64,000 bases of DNA from Winslowiella toletana (GCF_032164335.1 NZ_CP134152.1:1488001-1552000); one strand, 5' to 3'; positions 18,303 through 28,851 are shown, counted from the stretch's first letter. Numbers and translations are program-made. The notes: a model not told the origin generated them from the sequence alone.

Positions 18303-19046
18303 ATGCGCAATTCCGAACTGGAACAGATCGTCAACCAGCAGCTCAACACCGCGGCCTTTAGCGATTACGCACCGAATGGGCTGCAGGTGGAAGGTCGCTG
18401 CGAGGTGAAGAAGATTATTACCGGCGTCACCGCTTGTCAGGCATTGCTGGATGAGGCCGTGCGTCTGCAGGCCGACGCGGTACTGGTTCACCATGGTTAT
18501 TTCTGGAAAAACGAAGCCCCGGTGATCAAGGGGATGAAGCGCAATCGCCTGAAAGCGCTGCTGGCAAATGACATCAACCTTTATGGCTGGCATTTGCCGC
18601 TGGATGCCCACCCGCAGCTGGGCAATAACGCCCAATTGGCGAAACTGCTGCAAATAGAGGTGCGCGGTGAGATTATGCCATTGGTGCCATGGGGCGAACT
18701 GAAAGAAACGCTGACCGGTGAGCAGCTGGCGCAGCGCATTACTGAGGTTCTCGGCCGCACGCCACTGCACTGTGGTGATAATGCTCCTCAGCATATCCGT
18801 CGCATCGCCTGGTGCAGCGGCGGTGGGCAGGGTTTTATTGATGACGCGGCGGAGTTTGGTGTGGATGCATTTATCACCGGTGAAGTCTCGGAAAAGACCA
18901 TTCACAGCGCGCGCGAAAACGGTCTGCACTTTTTTGCCGCCGGTCACCACGCTACCGAGCGCGCAGGGATTAAAGCGCTGGGCGAGTGGCTGGCGGAAAG
19001 CTACGGCCTCGACGTTACCTTCATCGATATCGACAATCCTGCCTGA
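18303..19046 (+). CDS. ybgI: YbgI, NIF3/DUF34-family metal-binding protein
   Basis: A 247-residue NIF3 (DUF34) protein, predicted hydrolase with a two-metal centre and toroidal hexamer in E. coli; the substrate is not firmly known. Metal ligands are visible as VLVHHGYFW, WHLPLDAHPQLGNN and AAGHHATERAGIKAL. A GTP cyclohydrolase-like role has been proposed for the family; I would not assign it here. A hairpin (ACTCCTTCA ... TGAAGGAGT, 19059-19089) follows without a T-run. The 176-base gap to pxpB holds the probable pxp promoter. Confidence 0.94.
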   Translation: MRNSELEQIVNQQLNTAAFSDYAPNGLQVEGRCEVKKIITGVTACQALLDEAVRLQADAVLVHHGYFWKNEAPVIKGMKRNRLKALLANDINLYGWHLPLDAHPQLGNNAQLAKLLQIEVRGEIMPLVPWGELKETLTGEQLAQRITEVLGRTPLHCGDNAPQHIRRIAWCSGGGQGFIDDAAEFGVDAFITGEVSEKTIHSARENGLHFFAAGHHATERAGIKALGEWLAESYGLDVTFIDIDNPA

Positions 19047-19222
19047 TTCTCGTCTGTTACTCCTTCACTTCTGCCGGAGCTGAAGGAGTAAAATGATTGA
19101 CACCCATATACTTGTTAAGCATAACTGTTTGCCTTAAATGAATAAGCTAATACCCAAAGGGTCTGATATTGCTGCAATTTCAGGCGTTAAGGATGTGTTT
19201 TTAGTCTGTCAGGAGGTGCATA

Positions 19223-19879
19223 TTGCAACGAGCACGCTGTTACCTGTTAGGGGAACGCGCGGTAGTGCTTGAACTGGATCCCCCGGTGTCCCTTGCCAGC
19301 CAGCAACGGATTTGGGGGCTGAGCGAGCGCCTGAAGAGTCATCCGGATGTGGTGGAATCCATTCCGGGAATGAACAATTTGACCGTGGTGTTGCATAACC
19401 CGCAGCAGACCGCGCTGGATGCGATAGAGCGTCTGCAAAGCTGGTGGGAAGAGAGTGAGGCGGTGCTGCCTGAGTCGCGCCAGATAGAAATTCCGGTGAT
19501 TTATGGCGGTGAGGCTGGTCCCGATCTTGAAGAAGTGGCGCGTCATCATCAGTTAACCACGCGGCAAGTGGTGGAGTTACACGCTTCAGCGGATTATGTG
19601 GTCTATTTTATCGGTTTTCAGCCGGGTTTCCCGTATCTGGGAGGGCTGGACAAACGGCTGCACACCCCGCGTCGTGCCGAACCCAGGGTGGTCGTGCCAG
19701 CCGGGTCGGTAGGAATTGGCGGCAGCCAGACCGGTATTTATCCACTGGCCTCACCGGGTGGCTGGCAGCTGATAGGCCGCAGTAATCTGCAGCTGTTTAA
19801 TCCACAGCATCAGCCGCCAACCGTGCTGCGTCCTGGCGACAGCATTCGCTTTGTGCCTCAGAAGGAGGGCATATGCTGA
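19223..19879 (+). CDS. pxpB: 5-oxoprolinase subunit PxpB
   Basis: With PxpA and PxpC forms the ATP-dependent 5-oxoprolinase that turns 5-oxoproline (pyroglutamate) into glutamate; PxpB resembles the kinase-inhibitor KipI/allophanate hydrolase domain. It has 218 residues with signatures [33 protein letters not shown] and [16 protein letters not shown]. The start is a TTG at 19223 backed by AGGAGGTG at 19211-19218. It overlaps pxpC by 7 bases. Confidence 0.95.
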   Translation: MQRARCYLLGERAVVLELDPPVSLASQQRIWGLSERLKSHPDVVESIPGMNNLTVVLHNPQQTALDAIERLQSWWEESEAVLPESRQIEIPVIYGGEAGPDLEEVARHHQLTTRQVVELHASADYVVYFIGFQPGFPYLGGLDKRLHTPRRAEPRVVVPAGSVGIGGSQTGIYPLASPGGWQLIGRSNLQLFNPQHQPPTVLRPGDSIRFVPQKEGIC

Positions 19880-20805
19880 CCATTCTTCGTGCCGGAATCA
19901 GCACCTCAATCCAGGACGCGGGCCGTACCGGCTGGCGTCAGTATGGCATTGCCCTCAACGGTGCGCTGGATATTCCGGCGATGAAAACCGCCAATCTGCT
20001 GGTGGGCAACGCGCAGGATAGTGCGGTACTGGAGATTACGCTGGGGCAGTTCAGCGCCGAATTTGGCCGTGACGGCTGGATTGCGCTGACCGGTGCCGGA
20101 TGTCACGCCAGTATTGATGGCAAGCCGGTGTGGACCGGCTGGCGTACGGCGGTTAAAGCCGGGCAAACGCTGACGCTGGCGAAGCCGGTACACGGCATGC
20201 GCAGTTATCTGGCGCTGGACGGTGGCTTTGATATCCCGCCGCTGCTTGGCTCAGTCAGTACCGATCTGAAAGCCGGTTTTGGCGGTCAGCACGGGCGTCG
20301 GGTTGAAGATGGTGATCAGTTGCCGCTGGGTCAGCCTACTGACCGCTTTCGCAAAGCGGCCGGCGTGCGTCAGCTGCTGTGGGGCAATCGCCTGCGCGCG
20401 TTGCCAGGACCTGAGTATCACGAATTCAGCCGTGAATCTCAGGAAGCCTTCTGGCGCACCTCATGGAAGCTAAGCCCGCAAAGTAACCGTATGGGTTACC
20501 GCTTGCAGGGGCGTATCCTGGCGCGTGACAGCGATCGTGAGCTGCTGTCGCACGGCCTGCTACCGGGGGTGATTCAGGTTCCGCCAAATGGTCAGCCGAT
20601 TGTGCTGATGTCTGACGCGCAAACCACCGGGGGCTACCCGCGCATTGCCTGCGTTATCGAAGCCGATCTCTATCATCTGGCGCAAATTCGCCTCGGTGAG
20701 CCGATCCATTTTGTGCACTGCACGCTGGATGAAGCGCTGAAAGCCAAACAGCAGCAGCAGCGGGCAATCGACCAGATGGTGTGGGGATTAGAAGATGAAA
20801 ATTGA
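19873..20805 (+). CDS. pxpC: 5-oxoprolinase subunit PxpC
   Basis: Second subunit of the PxpABC 5-oxoprolinase, of the biotin-dependent carboxyltransferase-like (KipA) family, 310 residues. Motifs: [20 protein letters not shown] at the N terminus, [38 protein letters not shown] and [14 protein letters not shown]. It overlaps pxpB by 7 and pxpA by 11 bases, so the three subunits are probably made together by coupled translation. Confidence 0.96.
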   Translation: MLTILRAGISTSIQDAGRTGWRQYGIALNGALDIPAMKTANLLVGNAQDSAVLEITLGQFSAEFGRDGWIALTGAGCHASIDGKPVWTGWRTAVKAGQTLTLAKPVHGMRSYLALDGGFDIPPLLGSVSTDLKAGFGGQHGRRVEDGDQLPLGQPTDRFRKAAGVRQLLWGNRLRALPGPEYHEFSRESQEAFWRTSWKLSPQSNRMGYRLQGRILARDSDRELLSHGLLPGVIQVPPNGQPIVLMSDAQTTGGYPRIACVIEADLYHLAQIRLGEPIHFVHCTLDEALKAKQQQQRAIDQMVWGLEDEN

Positions 20806-21535
20806 TCTTAACGCCGATCTGGGCGAGGGCAGCGGCAGCGACCAACAGCTGTTGCAGCTGGTCACCTCCGCTAATATCGCCTGCGGTTTTCATGCCGGCG
20901 ATGCGCAAACCATGTTGCAGTCAGTTCGTTGGGCGCTGGAGTCTGGAGTAGCGATTGGCGCACACCCAAGCTTTCCCGATCGGGAAAACTTTGGTCGCAC
21001 CGCGATGCAGCTGCCGCCAGAGACGGTATACGCCCAGGTGGTGTACCAGATTGGGGCACTGAAAGCGATAGTTGAGAGTGAAGGCGGCAAGCTGGTTCAC
21101 GTCAAGCCGCACGGTATGCTGTATAACCAGGCGGCAGTCGATAGCCAACTGGCGGACGCCATTGCCCGCGCGGTTCAAGCGGTCGATCCTTCACTGATTC
21201 TGGTCGGGCTGGCAAACAGCGAACTGATCGGTGCCGCTGAGCGACTGGGGCTGGTGGCGCGTCAGGAAGTGTTCGCCGACCGTGGCTACCAGGCCGACGG
21301 CACGCTGGTGCCGCGCAGCCAGCCCGGCGCGATAATTGAAAGCGAGCAGCAGGCCATTGAGCAGACGCTGAACATGGTACAGCACGGAAAAGTGTTGAGC
21401 ATCAGCGGTGAGGAGGTGGCGGTGCGGGCAGACAGCGTTTGCCTGCATGGTGACGGTGCCCATGCGCTGGTCTTCGCTCGTCGGCTGCGCGCAGCCTTTG
21501 CTGAACAGCACATCAGCGTAACCAGCCAACAATAA
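20795..21535 (+). CDS. pxpA: 5-oxoprolinase subunit PxpA (LamB/YcsF family)
   Basis: LamB/YcsF-family subunit of 5-oxoprolinase, 246 residues. Signatures: [65 protein letters not shown] and [20 protein letters not shown]. It overlaps pxpC by 11 bases. The next gene starts 64 bases later across a small hairpin. Confidence 0.96.
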   Translation: MKIDLNADLGEGSGSDQQLLQLVTSANIACGFHAGDAQTMLQSVRWALESGVAIGAHPSFPDRENFGRTAMQLPPETVYAQVVYQIGALKAIVESEGGKLVHVKPHGMLYNQAAVDSQLADAIARAVQAVDPSLILVGLANSELIGAAERLGLVARQEVFADRGYQADGTLVPRSQPGAIIESEQQAIEQTLNMVQHGKVLSISGEEVAVRADSVCLHGDGAHALVFARRLRAAFAEQHISVTSQQ

Positions 21536-21552
21536 TTATTCTGCTGTATTTT

Positions 21553-21572
21553 CTCCGGCTATCAGGCCGGAG
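21553..21572 (+). other. Hairpin between pxpA and DUF969 gene
   Basis: CTCCGGC, 6-base loop, GCCGGAG followed by TTTTATT. It could be a weak terminator/attenuator that lowers expression of the downstream membrane genes, or an mRNA-stabilising end. Confidence 0.4.
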
Positions 21573-21599
21573 AGTTTTATTACTCCCTGGAGAGTCATC

Positions 21600-22328
21600 A
21601 TGGAAACTGCTGTTAATCTCTGGCCGTTGATTGGTATCGCGGCGATCATTATCGGCTTCTTATTACGCTTTAACCCGGTACTGGTGGTGATTGCTTCCGG
21701 TCTTATTACCGGTATTGCCGCCAATATGCCAATTGATACCATTCTGGAAAAGTTGGGATCCGGCTTTCTTAACACCCGTAATCTGGCGTTAATCCTGCTG
21801 CTGCCGCTGGCGGTAATTGGTCTGGTCGAGCGTCATGGCCTGAAAGAGCGGGCGCAAGGTTGGATTGCCCATATCAAAAGCGCTACCGCCGGTCGCCTGC
21901 TGATTGTCTACCTGTTTGTACGTGAAGCCACTGCGGCGCTGGGCTTAACCAGCCTTGGCGGCCATCCACAAATGGTGCGTCCGCTGCTGGCACCGATGGC
22001 CGAAGGCGCAGCTCAAAGCCGCTATGGCGAGTTACCGCCGCAGGTGCGCTACCGTTTGCGTGCCATGTCGGCGGCGACCGATAACGTCGGCCTGTTCTTT
22101 GGCGAGGATATCTTTGTAGCTTTTGGTGCCATCATCTTTATGCATAACTTTATGCTGGAGTCCGGCGGGATTCAAACCGAGCCGCTGCATATTGCACTGT
22201 GGGGCATTCCGACCGCCATCTGCGCGTTTATCATTCATGCCGTCCGCTTACACCGGCTGGATAAAACCCTCGCCGCTGAACTGGCGTCGCTGAATGCACA
22301 AGCGCAGCAAGCGAAAGGAGATCGCTAA
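21600..22328 (+). CDS. DUF969 membrane protein, probable 5-oxoproline transport subunit
   Basis: A 242-residue polytopic membrane protein. It has several hydrophobic helices (LWPLIGIAAIIIGFLLRF, VLVVIASGLITGIAANMP, LALILLLPLAVIGLVERHG) and the conserved loop FVREATAALGLTSLGGHPQM, typical of DUF969. It shares one base with the next gene (TAATG), so the two are almost certainly partners. Placed between the 5-oxoprolinase genes and pcp, a role in uptake of 5-oxoproline or pyroglutamyl peptides is likely; that is inference from context. Confidence 0.85.
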   Translation: METAVNLWPLIGIAAIIIGFLLRFNPVLVVIASGLITGIAANMPIDTILEKLGSGFLNTRNLALILLLPLAVIGLVERHGLKERAQGWIAHIKSATAGRLLIVYLFVREATAALGLTSLGGHPQMVRPLLAPMAEGAAQSRYGELPPQVRYRLRAMSAATDNVGLFFGEDIFVAFGAIIFMHNFMLESGGIQTEPLHIALWGIPTAICAFIIHAVRLHRLDKTLAAELASLNAQAQQAKGDR

Positions 22329-23344
22329 TGTTCCAGCAACAATATCTTTTCTGGCTGGCAGGGGTGATCCTGCTGATCGTGGCGATCATGTCCTGGCGCG
22401 ACAAGGCGAATCCACGTCGCCTGACAACCGGACTGTTCTGGGGGCTGTATGGCCTGGTATTTTTGATCGGTGACTGGGCCTATTCGCTGATGAATCAGTT
22501 TGCCGGTTCCGCTGCGGAAGGCCAGCGCTGGCTGAATATCACCGTTGGCGTGCTGGTGGTGATTATGGCGCTGGTTGCTGGTCTGGGCGGCGTTAAACTT
22601 GGGCGCTATCACCAACGAACGGATGAACAGCGTAAAGAGAGCGCCAGCCGCCTCGGCAATAAACTGTTTCTGCCGGCACTCTCTATTCCGATAGTCACTG
22701 TGGTGGGCGTGCTGTCGTTTAACTACATTCCCGGTTTAAAAGAGGCGTTTTTTGGGGAAGGTAATCACTCAACGCTGATTACACTGTTCTCGATGGCCGT
22801 TGGCTGTATTGTCGGCTGGCTGGTGGCGATGAAACTGACGCGCGAAGCGCCGGCTCAGTCACTACAGGAAGCGCGCCGCCTGCTCGACTCCATTGGCTGG
22901 GCATTTATTCTGCCGCAAATCCTCGCCACTCTTGGCCTGCTGTTTACTACCGCTGGCGTTGGCGTGGCGATTTCTCACCTGACTGAAAGCTATCTGGCGG
23001 TCGATAACCGCTTTGTGGCGGTGGCGACCTACGTTATCGGCATGGCGTTACTGACGATGGTGATGGGTAACGCTTTTGCCGCCTTCCCGATTGTGACCGC
23101 CGGGATAGGTATTCCGATTCTGATTTTGCAACACGGCGGCAATCCGGCGGTGATGGCGGCTATCGGTATGTTCTCCGGTTATTGCGGCACGCTGATGACG
23201 CCGATGGCGGCTAACTTTAATATTGTCCCGGTGGCGCTGCTGGAACTGCCCGATCGCAACGCGGTGATCAAAGCTCAGGTGCCAACCGGCGTGCTATTGT
23301 TAATAGTTAACGTATTCCTGCTCTATTTCCTGATGTTCCTGTGA
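22328..23344 (+). CDS. DUF979 membrane protein, partner of the DUF969 protein
   Basis: A 338-residue membrane protein with about nine helices ([57 protein letters not shown]) and the conserved [18 protein letters not shown] near the C terminus, typical of DUF979. Starts within the stop codon of the DUF969 gene and lies 7 bases before pcp. Probable second transporter subunit for 5-oxoproline; inferred from the operon. Confidence 0.86.
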   Translation: MFQQQYLFWLAGVILLIVAIMSWRDKANPRRLTTGLFWGLYGLVFLIGDWAYSLMNQFAGSAAEGQRWLNITVGVLVVIMALVAGLGGVKLGRYHQRTDEQRKESASRLGNKLFLPALSIPIVTVVGVLSFNYIPGLKEAFFGEGNHSTLITLFSMAVGCIVGWLVAMKLTREAPAQSLQEARRLLDSIGWAFILPQILATLGLLFTTAGVGVAISHLTESYLAVDNRFVAVATYVIGMALLTMVMGNAFAAFPIVTAGIGIPILILQHGGNPAVMAAIGMFSGYCGTLMTPMAANFNIVPVALLELPDRNAVIKAQVPTGVLLLIVNVFLLYFLMFL

Positions 23345-23351
23345 GGGTGTA

Positions 23352-23999
23352 ATGAAAACGGTACTGATTACCGCATTTGAGCCATTTGGTGGCGAACAGA
23401 TCAACCCGTCCTGGGAAGCGGTGCGTCAGCTTAATGAGCAATTGCTCGGCGGGGCAAAAATTGTCGCCCGCCAGCTACCTTGTGTGTTTGGCGAAGCGCT
23501 GAAAGCGCTGTACAAGGAGATGGATGAGCTGCAACCGGCTCTGGTGATTGCCGTGGGCCAGGCGGGCGGGCGCAGTGATATCAGCATCGAACGTGTGGCA
23601 ATCAATGTCGATGATGCGCGAATCCCGGATAATCAGCAAAACCAGCCGATTGATGAGCCGATTGTGGCCGGGGGGCCAGCGGCCTACTTCTCAACGCTAC
23701 CGATTAAAGCGCTGGTGGAGGGGATACGCGAAGCGGGTATTCCGGCTTCGGTGTCACAAACTGCCGGAACCTATGTCTGTAACCATGTGATGTATGGCCT
23801 GTTGCACCGGCTGGCAGAGCAGGGCGACGGTGTGCGCGGTGGCTTTATTCATATTCCATATCTGCCGGAACAGGCGGCAAAACTGCCCGGAATGCCGAGT
23901 ATGGCAGCGGCGACGGTGATTCTGGCGCTGGAAATGGCGATCTCTGTCGCATTAAGAACCGAACAGGATATCCGCCTGGTGGGCGGAGCTACGCATTAA
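23352..23999 (+). CDS. pcp: Pyrrolidone-carboxylate peptidase (pyroglutamyl peptidase I)
   Basis: Cytoplasmic cysteine peptidase (family C15) that removes N-terminal pyroglutamate from peptides, releasing 5-oxoproline, the substrate of PxpABC. It has 215 residues; motifs [18 protein letters not shown], the catalytic Glu region [19 protein letters not shown], the catalytic Cys in [15 protein letters not shown] and the His in [10 protein letters not shown]. It sits 7 bases after DUF979 and 14 before nei. Confidence 0.97.
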   Translation: MKTVLITAFEPFGGEQINPSWEAVRQLNEQLLGGAKIVARQLPCVFGEALKALYKEMDELQPALVIAVGQAGGRSDISIERVAINVDDARIPDNQQNQPIDEPIVAGGPAAYFSTLPIKALVEGIREAGIPASVSQTAGTYVCNHVMYGLLHRLAEQGDGVRGGFIHIPYLPEQAAKLPGMPSMAAATVILALEMAISVALRTEQDIRLVGGATH

Positions 24000-24013
24000 A
24001 GCAGGGAGTTGTT

Positions 24014-24805
24014 ATGCCAGAAGGTCCGGAAATTCGACGGGCGGCTGATAAACTGGAGCGCGCCATTCTGGGGAAAAAGCTGACCGAGGTCTGGTTTGCT
24101 TACCCGCAACTGAAAACCTACGAGCCTGCACTACTGGGAGAGAAGGTGACGGCGATTGAAACGCGCGGTAAAGCGCTGCTGACCCACTTCTCTAATGGCC
24201 TGACGCTGTACAGCCATAATCAACTGTATGGCGTCTGGCGGGTGGTGAAGAGTGGCGCTGAGCCAGAGACCAATCGCGTGTTACGCGTGCGGCTGGCCAG
24301 TAAGGATCAGGCTATTTTGTTGTACAGCGCCTCGGATATTGAGCTGCTGAATAGCGAAACGCTGGCGACGCATCCGTTTTTACAACGCGTTGGGCCGGAC
24401 GTGCTGGATATGAGCCTCACCACCCAGCAGGTCGAGCAGCGACTGCTGTCGACACGTTTTCGTCGACGGCAGTTCAGTGGTCTGTTACTGGATCAGGCAT
24501 TTCTGGCCGGACTGGGCAATTACCTGCGCGCTGAGATTCTCTGGCAGGCGCAGTTGTTGCCGCAACATAAAGCGCAGGATTTAGCGCCGGAACAGCTGGC
24601 GGCTTTTGCTGATGCACTGCTGGCCATCCCTCGTCACTCTTATCAGATGCGCGGCACCATGGATGAAAATGTTCATCACGGTGCGGCCTTCCGCTTTAAG
24701 GTATTTCACCGCACCGGTAAACCCTGTGAGCGTTGCGGCACCACCATTGAAAAGAGCACGCTGTCATCGCGGCCATTTTATTGGTGTCCGGGATGCCAGC
24801 ATTAA
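24014..24805 (+). CDS. nei: Endonuclease VIII (Nei) DNA glycosylase/AP lyase
   Basis: Base-excision repair enzyme for oxidised pyrimidines. It has 263 residues; the N terminus [15 protein letters not shown] supplies the catalytic Pro2/Glu3, with [11 protein letters not shown], the helix-two-turn-helix region [16 protein letters not shown], and a C-terminal zinc finger CERCGT ... YWCPGCQ. It is the last gene of the pxp-pcp run, 14 bases after pcp. A TTTGCCTGA/TCAGGCAAA hairpin near 24828-24854 may end the unit. Confidence 0.97.
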   Translation: MPEGPEIRRAADKLERAILGKKLTEVWFAYPQLKTYEPALLGEKVTAIETRGKALLTHFSNGLTLYSHNQLYGVWRVVKSGAEPETNRVLRVRLASKDQAILLYSASDIELLNSETLATHPFLQRVGPDVLDMSLTTQQVEQRLLSTRFRRRQFSGLLLDQAFLAGLGNYLRAEILWQAQLLPQHKAQDLAPEQLAAFADALLAIPRHSYQMRGTMDENVHHGAAFRFKVFHRTGKPCERCGTTIEKSTLSSRPFYWCPGCQH

Positions 24806-24960
24806 GAGTTGCCGTAAGTGTGTAATATTTGCCTGATCGCTCAGTTCAGGCAAACCTCATTGTGTGATATCAGTTACCATCTGATTTAATTGATTTTTTC
24901 CTTTCTCCAGAACTCTATATGATCAAAAGACTTGGAGCTTTGATTATCAGGAGTTTATCT

Positions 24961-26088
24961 ATGGCTAACAACGGTCTGAGATTTAACGGAGAACGGCGCG
25001 ATGCCGTCAGTCAGAATTATCATTTGGGCAATGGCTACCGCGCGTATAATCCAGCAACGATGCGTTTTAACTGCCCGGCCAGCTGGAGCCCGTTTGGCGC
25101 GGGCGGCATTAATCCGTATGCATATTGTGCCGGCGACCCGGTTAACCGGGCCGATCCATCAGGTCATTTCAGCTGGCAGGCCGGGCTGGGAATGGGGCTG
25201 GGAATTCTTGGTATTATCGCGGCAATTTTTACCGGCGGCGCTTCGATTGCTGCGGCAGGGAGCCTTAGCGTAGCACTGGCTGGCGCTGAAACGATGACAT
25301 TAGCCATCGGCACCTCAGCCTTTGTAGCCGATGTGACCGGAGTCGGCAGTTCCGCCATTGAGCAGAGTCGCCCGCAAGCATCAGCAGTTCTGGGCTGGCT
25401 CTCTTTTGCCGGCGGAATGCTCAGTTGTGGCGTTGCGCTGGGCGCGGGTGGATACCGTATGCTCAATGAGGCCAGCAGCGAATTAAGGCAGCGGCTGGGA
25501 AATATCCGGGAAGTCGGGCTGAGCGGACGTGGGGCAGCTGGCGGTTCCGCCCTGATCCGCTCCAGCTCCCTGACCGATTTTAATACGCTATACCGCTATG
25601 ATCAGCGCTCACCCAGGGAAATCATGAGTTCGGGTTTTCAGGGAACCAGAACCCATTTTACGCGACATGTTTATGCTGCTTTCCAGCAAGAAACGGTATT
25701 TTCCAGTCGGACGCTAGCCGGTGTGAATGAATTTCACAGTATTATCCAGGATGAATTATATTCTCAGGGATTCAGAGAGTTCACCCATAATCCCAACCGA
25801 TATTTTTTACTGTATAAGATTAACCCGCAAGGCAGGAACTTCGTTGATTTCTCCAGCGAGTACCTGGTAAAAGGGAAAAGATTTATTAAAGAAATCGCCA
25901 GAAATAGTGATATGCATATTTACGGCCATTTGAATTTTTCGGATCTCACCTACAAAAGTCTGCGTTACAAAATACCCGACTCATTTGTTTGGGTGCGTGA
26001 GGTTCAGATTCAGGGGCCAATCACCCCCGATAAAATCACGCCAGTTTTCCCACGTCGGCTTGATTATCTGGATCTGGCCTGGTGGTAA
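24961..26088 (+). CDS. Short Rhs-core effector with pertussis-toxin-like ADP-ribosyltransferase tip
   Basis: A 375-residue protein. Residues 1-65 are a compact Rhs/YD core (GNGYRAYNPATMRFNCP, NPYAYCAGDPVNRADPSGHF), then Gly/Ala-rich helices (about 65-165), and from about 195 a toxin domain with LYRYDQRSPREIMSSGF. This closely matches the YRYDSRPPEDVFQNGF motif of pertussis toxin S1, with the NAD-binding Arg in YRYDxR. Later FSSRTLAGVNEF and the Glu-rich stretch fit an R-S-E type enzyme, though the catalytic Glu is not certain. The start is ATG 24961, with AGGAG at 24948-24952; an ATG at 24919 has none. No immunity gene lies alongside, which suggests a target other than sister cells, for example eukaryotic proteins. 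Confidence 0.8.
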   Translation: MANNGLRFNGERRDAVSQNYHLGNGYRAYNPATMRFNCPASWSPFGAGGINPYAYCAGDPVNRADPSGHFSWQAGLGMGLGILGIIAAIFTGGASIAAAGSLSVALAGAETMTLAIGTSAFVADVTGVGSSAIEQSRPQASAVLGWLSFAGGMLSCGVALGAGGYRMLNEASSELRQRLGNIREVGLSGRGAAGGSALIRSSSLTDFNTLYRYDQRSPREIMSSGFQGTRTHFTRHVYAAFQQETVFSSRTLAGVNEFHSIIQDELYSQGFREFTHNPNRYFLLYKINPQGRNFVDFSSEYLVKGKRFIKEIARNSDMHIYGHLNFSDLTYKSLRYKIPDSFVWVREVQIQGPITPDKITPVFPRRLDYLDLAWW

Positions 26089-26140
26089 TGATGCCAGCCT
26101 GGCTGACTGCAATGAGCCAGCACTCGATACGCAACAGCAA

Positions 26141-26173
26141 AAAAAATCCGTAATCCAACGGGATTACGGATTT
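26141..26173. terminator. Bidirectional terminator between the Rhs-ADPRT gene and gltA
   Basis: AAATCCGTAATCC, 3-base loop, GGATTACGGATTT with an A-run on its left side; it gives a T-run for gltA (minus) and a shorter one for the plus-strand gene. Confidence 0.85.
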
Positions 26174-26197
26174 CTGTTGATAACGATAACGCTGAGG

Positions 26198-27484
26198 TTA
26201 TTTTTTCTTCAGCTGTGAAGAGAAATCACGCTTATCGTAACCGGTATACAGCTGACGTGGACGGGCAATTTTAATGCCGTCATCGTGCATCTCTTTCCAG
26301 TGAGCAATCCAGCCTACGGTACGCGCCATCGCAAAGATCACGGTGAACATCGAAGAAGGAATACCCATCGCTTTCAGAATAATGCCAGAATAGAAATCGA
26401 CGTTTGGATAGAGTTTACGCTCGATAAAGTACGGGTCGTTCAGCGCAATATGTTCCAGCTCCATCGCTACTTCCAGCAGGTCATCTTTCATACCCAGCTC
26501 GTTCAGCACTTCGTGACAGGTTTCACGCATCACGGTCGCACGCGGATCGTAATTTTTGTAAACGCGATGGCCAAAGCCCATCAGGCGGAAAGAGTCATTT
26601 TTGTCTTTCGCACGTTTAACAAACTCAGGAATATGGTCAACGTTGCTGATCTCTTCCAGCATGCGCAGGCAGGCTTCATTGGCTCCACCGTGAGCGGGTC
26701 CCCACAGTGAGGCGATGCCTGCCGCGATACAGGCAAAGGGATTCGCTCCGGAGGAACCTGCGGTACGCACCGTTGAAGTAGAGGCATTCTGCTCGTGATC
26801 GGCATGCAGTACCAGAATACGATCCATTGCGCGTTCCAGCACCGGATTAACCTTGTACTCTTCGCACGGGGTAGAGAACATCATGTTCAGGAAGTTACCC
26901 GCGTAAGAGAGGTCATTACGTGGATAGACAAACGGCTGGCCGATAGAATATTTGTAGCACATCGCGGCGACGGTCGGCATTTTCGACAGCAGGCGGAAGG
27001 CGGCGATTTCACGGTGGCGCTCGATGTTAACGTCTAAGGAGTCATGATAAAACGCCGCCAGTGCACCGGTAACACCGCACATCACTGCCATCGGATGAGA
27101 ATCACGGCGGAAGCCCATAAACAGACGATTAATCTGCTCATGAATCATCGTATGGCGGGTTACGGTCGTGCGGAATTCATCAAATTCCGCCTGAGTTGGC
27201 GCTTCACCGTTCAGCAGGATATAGCAGACTTCGAGGTAGTTAGAGTGCAGAGCTAACTGGTCAATCGGGAAACCGCGATGCAGCAGAATGCCTTCTTCAC
27301 CATCGATATAGGTGATTTTGGATTCACAGGATGCAGTAGACGTAAAGCCAGGGTCAAACGTGAACAGGCCTTTTGAACCCAGGCTTCGGATATCGATTTC
27401 GTCTTCGCCAAGCGTACCTTTAAGTACGTCCAGCTCAATCGGAGCTTCGCCTTCCAGGGTTAGTGTCGCTTTTTTATCAGCCAT
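26198..27484 (-). CDS. gltA: Citrate synthase (type II, hexameric)
   Basis: Condenses acetyl-CoA and oxaloacetate to citrate, the entry step of the TCA cycle. It has 428 residues, with [20 protein letters not shown] at the N terminus, catalytic-site regions [41 protein letters not shown] and [16 protein letters not shown]. It is transcribed away from sdhCDAB; the 636-base shared region probably carries both promoters. Confidence 0.98.
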   Translation of the reverse strand: MADKKATLTLEGEAPIELDVLKGTLGEDEIDIRSLGSKGLFTFDPGFTSTASCESKITYIDGEEGILLHRGFPIDQLALHSNYLEVCYILLNGEAPTQAEFDEFRTTVTRHTMIHEQINRLFMGFRRDSHPMAVMCGVTGALAAFYHDSLDVNIERHREIAAFRLLSKMPTVAAMCYKYSIGQPFVYPRNDLSYAGNFLNMMFSTPCEEYKVNPVLERAMDRILVLHADHEQNASTSTVRTAGSSGANPFACIAAGIASLWGPAHGGANEACLRMLEEISNVDHIPEFVKRAKDKNDSFRLMGFGHRVYKNYDPRATVMRETCHEVLNELGMKDDLLEVAMELEHIALNDPYFIERKLYPNVDFYSGIILKAMGIPSSMFTVIFAMARTVGWIAHWKEMHDDGIKIARPRQLYTGYDKRDFSSQLKKK

Positions 27485-28120
27485 TTACAGTCTCCTTAGC
27501 GCCTTATTTGTAGGGATCTTTGACACCTGATTGGCCATCATACCTTGGGCTGCCTGCGAAGAAATGCAGTCTATCGCCTCTGTGACATATTTTATCTTGC
27601 AGGGTACAGAGCGATGGGCGCGTACAAGCGAGGGTCCGGCAGGCATGAAATGCTGCGTTACACGGTTGTTAAAGATCCGGTCTGGTCATTATTTTCTCGT
27701 AACCTTTATCTGATGCTTTTGAGTAGCTCACTCAATCACTGTTACATAACTTGTGCTTAGGGGAAAGTGTATCCCCATAACTTTTGTGCATCATAGGGTT
27801 TTCAATCCCTCGTTTGTAACAGGAATGTTGAACTTTTGTCAAATCAGATAATTAAATTTGTATAAATTGTGAAAACCGTGAGGTTGATCACTGTTCGACC
27901 TAAATTATACCAAAGAGATTGTAGGGGAATTGTAATCAGAATGTGATCCCCCTATACTTCGGCCAGGTCTCCGGAACACCCTGCAGTAGGAGCCACCCAG
28001 CGTTTCATACGCGTCGTTTTGACACTGGACGTTGTAGTTTAAGTGCCTGGCGCAGTGCTTTATTGTTAACGCTGTCTGACCCCCCTTCAGGACCGGAGGA
28101 AGCAAAATAAGAAAAGCTGT
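27485..28120. promoter_or_regulatory. Divergent gltA-sdhC regulatory region
   Basis: A 636-base stretch without a convincing gene; the short frames in it have no coding look. It is AT-rich in the middle and should carry the gltA (minus) and sdhC (plus) promoters and the long sdhC leader. A CRP-like GTGA-N6-TCAC site is listed separately. I could not place -10/-35 boxes or ArcA sites with confidence. Confidence 0.6.
27874..27895. promoter_or_regulatory. Candidate CRP-binding site
   Basis: AACCGTGAGGTTGATCACTG and the next two bases contain the palindromic core GTGA-N6-TCAC expected for CRP; the outer T/A are changed. It lies about 230 bases upstream of the sdhC start and about 390 from gltA. 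cAMP-CRP control of sdh is known in E. coli. Confidence 0.4.
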
Positions 28121-28510
28121 GTGGGCAAAACCGTGAAAAAACAAAGACCTGTCAACTTGGATCTCACTACGATCCGGTTTCCCGTTACTGCAATAGCGTC
28201 CATTCTCCACCGCGTCTCCGGCGTGATCACCTTCGTGGCGGTCGGTATTCTGCTATGGCTACTTGGTCTCTCTCTCTCATCACCCGAAGGCTTCCTGCAG
28301 GCATCCGCCGTCATGGACAGCTTTATCGTTAAATTCATCGTATGGGGCATTCTTACCGCGCTGGCATATCACATTGCCGGTGGCATCCGCCATATGCTGA
28401 TGGATTTTGGTTACCTCGGCGAAACCTTACAAATTGGTACGCGTTCTGCCCAGGTGACTTTTGGTATCACCGTCGTGCTTTCAATTCTGGCTGGAGTCCT
28501 CGTATGGTAA
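28121..28510 (+). CDS. sdhC: Succinate dehydrogenase cytochrome b556 subunit
   Basis: Membrane anchor of complex II that binds haem b and ubiquinone. It has 129 residues with three helices; [13 protein letters not shown] holds the quinone-site Ser and Arg, and [11 protein letters not shown] the haem His region. It starts at a GTG at 28121, which gives the same length as E. coli SdhC ([11 protein letters not shown] aligned). It overlaps sdhD by 7 bases. Confidence 0.96.
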   Translation: MGKTVKKQRPVNLDLTTIRFPVTAIASILHRVSGVITFVAVGILLWLLGLSLSSPEGFLQASAVMDSFIVKFIVWGILTALAYHIAGGIRHMLMDFGYLGETLQIGTRSAQVTFGITVVLSILAGVLVW

Positions 28511-28851
28511 GCAATGCTTCTGCACTGGGGCGCAACGGCGTACATGACTGGCTGCTGTTACGTGCCGCTGCCATGGTTATTACCCTTTATGTGCTCTATA
28601 TCCTCGGTTTCCTGGTGGTGTCAGATACGCTGACCTACGACATCTGGCGTGGATTTTTTGCCTCCTCCTTCACCAAGGTGTTCACGCTCCTGACGCTGTT
28701 ATCCATTCTGGTGCATGGCTGGATTGGTATGTGGCAGGTGCTGACTGACTACGTTAAGCCGGTTGCGCTGCGCTTAATGTTGCAACTGGTGGTAGTGGTT
28801 GCACTGTTGGTCTATGCAATTTATGGAACTGTTGTGGTTTGGGGTGCTTAA
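28504..28851 (+). CDS. sdhD: Succinate dehydrogenase membrane anchor subunit
   Basis: Second membrane anchor of complex II, 115 residues, three helices. [19 protein letters not shown] opens the protein and VLTDYVKP supplies the conserved Asp-Tyr of the quinone site; HGWIGMWQ holds the haem-ligand His region. ATG at 28504 overlaps the end of sdhC; its stop shares one base with the sdhA start. Confidence 0.96.
   Translation: MVSNASALGRNGVHDWLLLRAAAMVITLYVLYILGFLVVSDTLTYDIWRGFFASSFTKVFTLLTLLSILVHGWIGMWQVLTDYVKPVALRLMLQLVVVVALLVYAIYGTVVVWGA

Noticed and set aside
24919-24960. ATG at 24919 as start of the Rhs-ADP-ribosyltransferase gene
   Set aside because: No ribosome site; the ATG at 24961 has AGGAG at the right distance and begins the conserved core.
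27531-27760. Short plus-strand frames in the gltA-sdhC gap
   Set aside because: They lie in the promoter region, have no ribosome site that fits and no recognisable protein.
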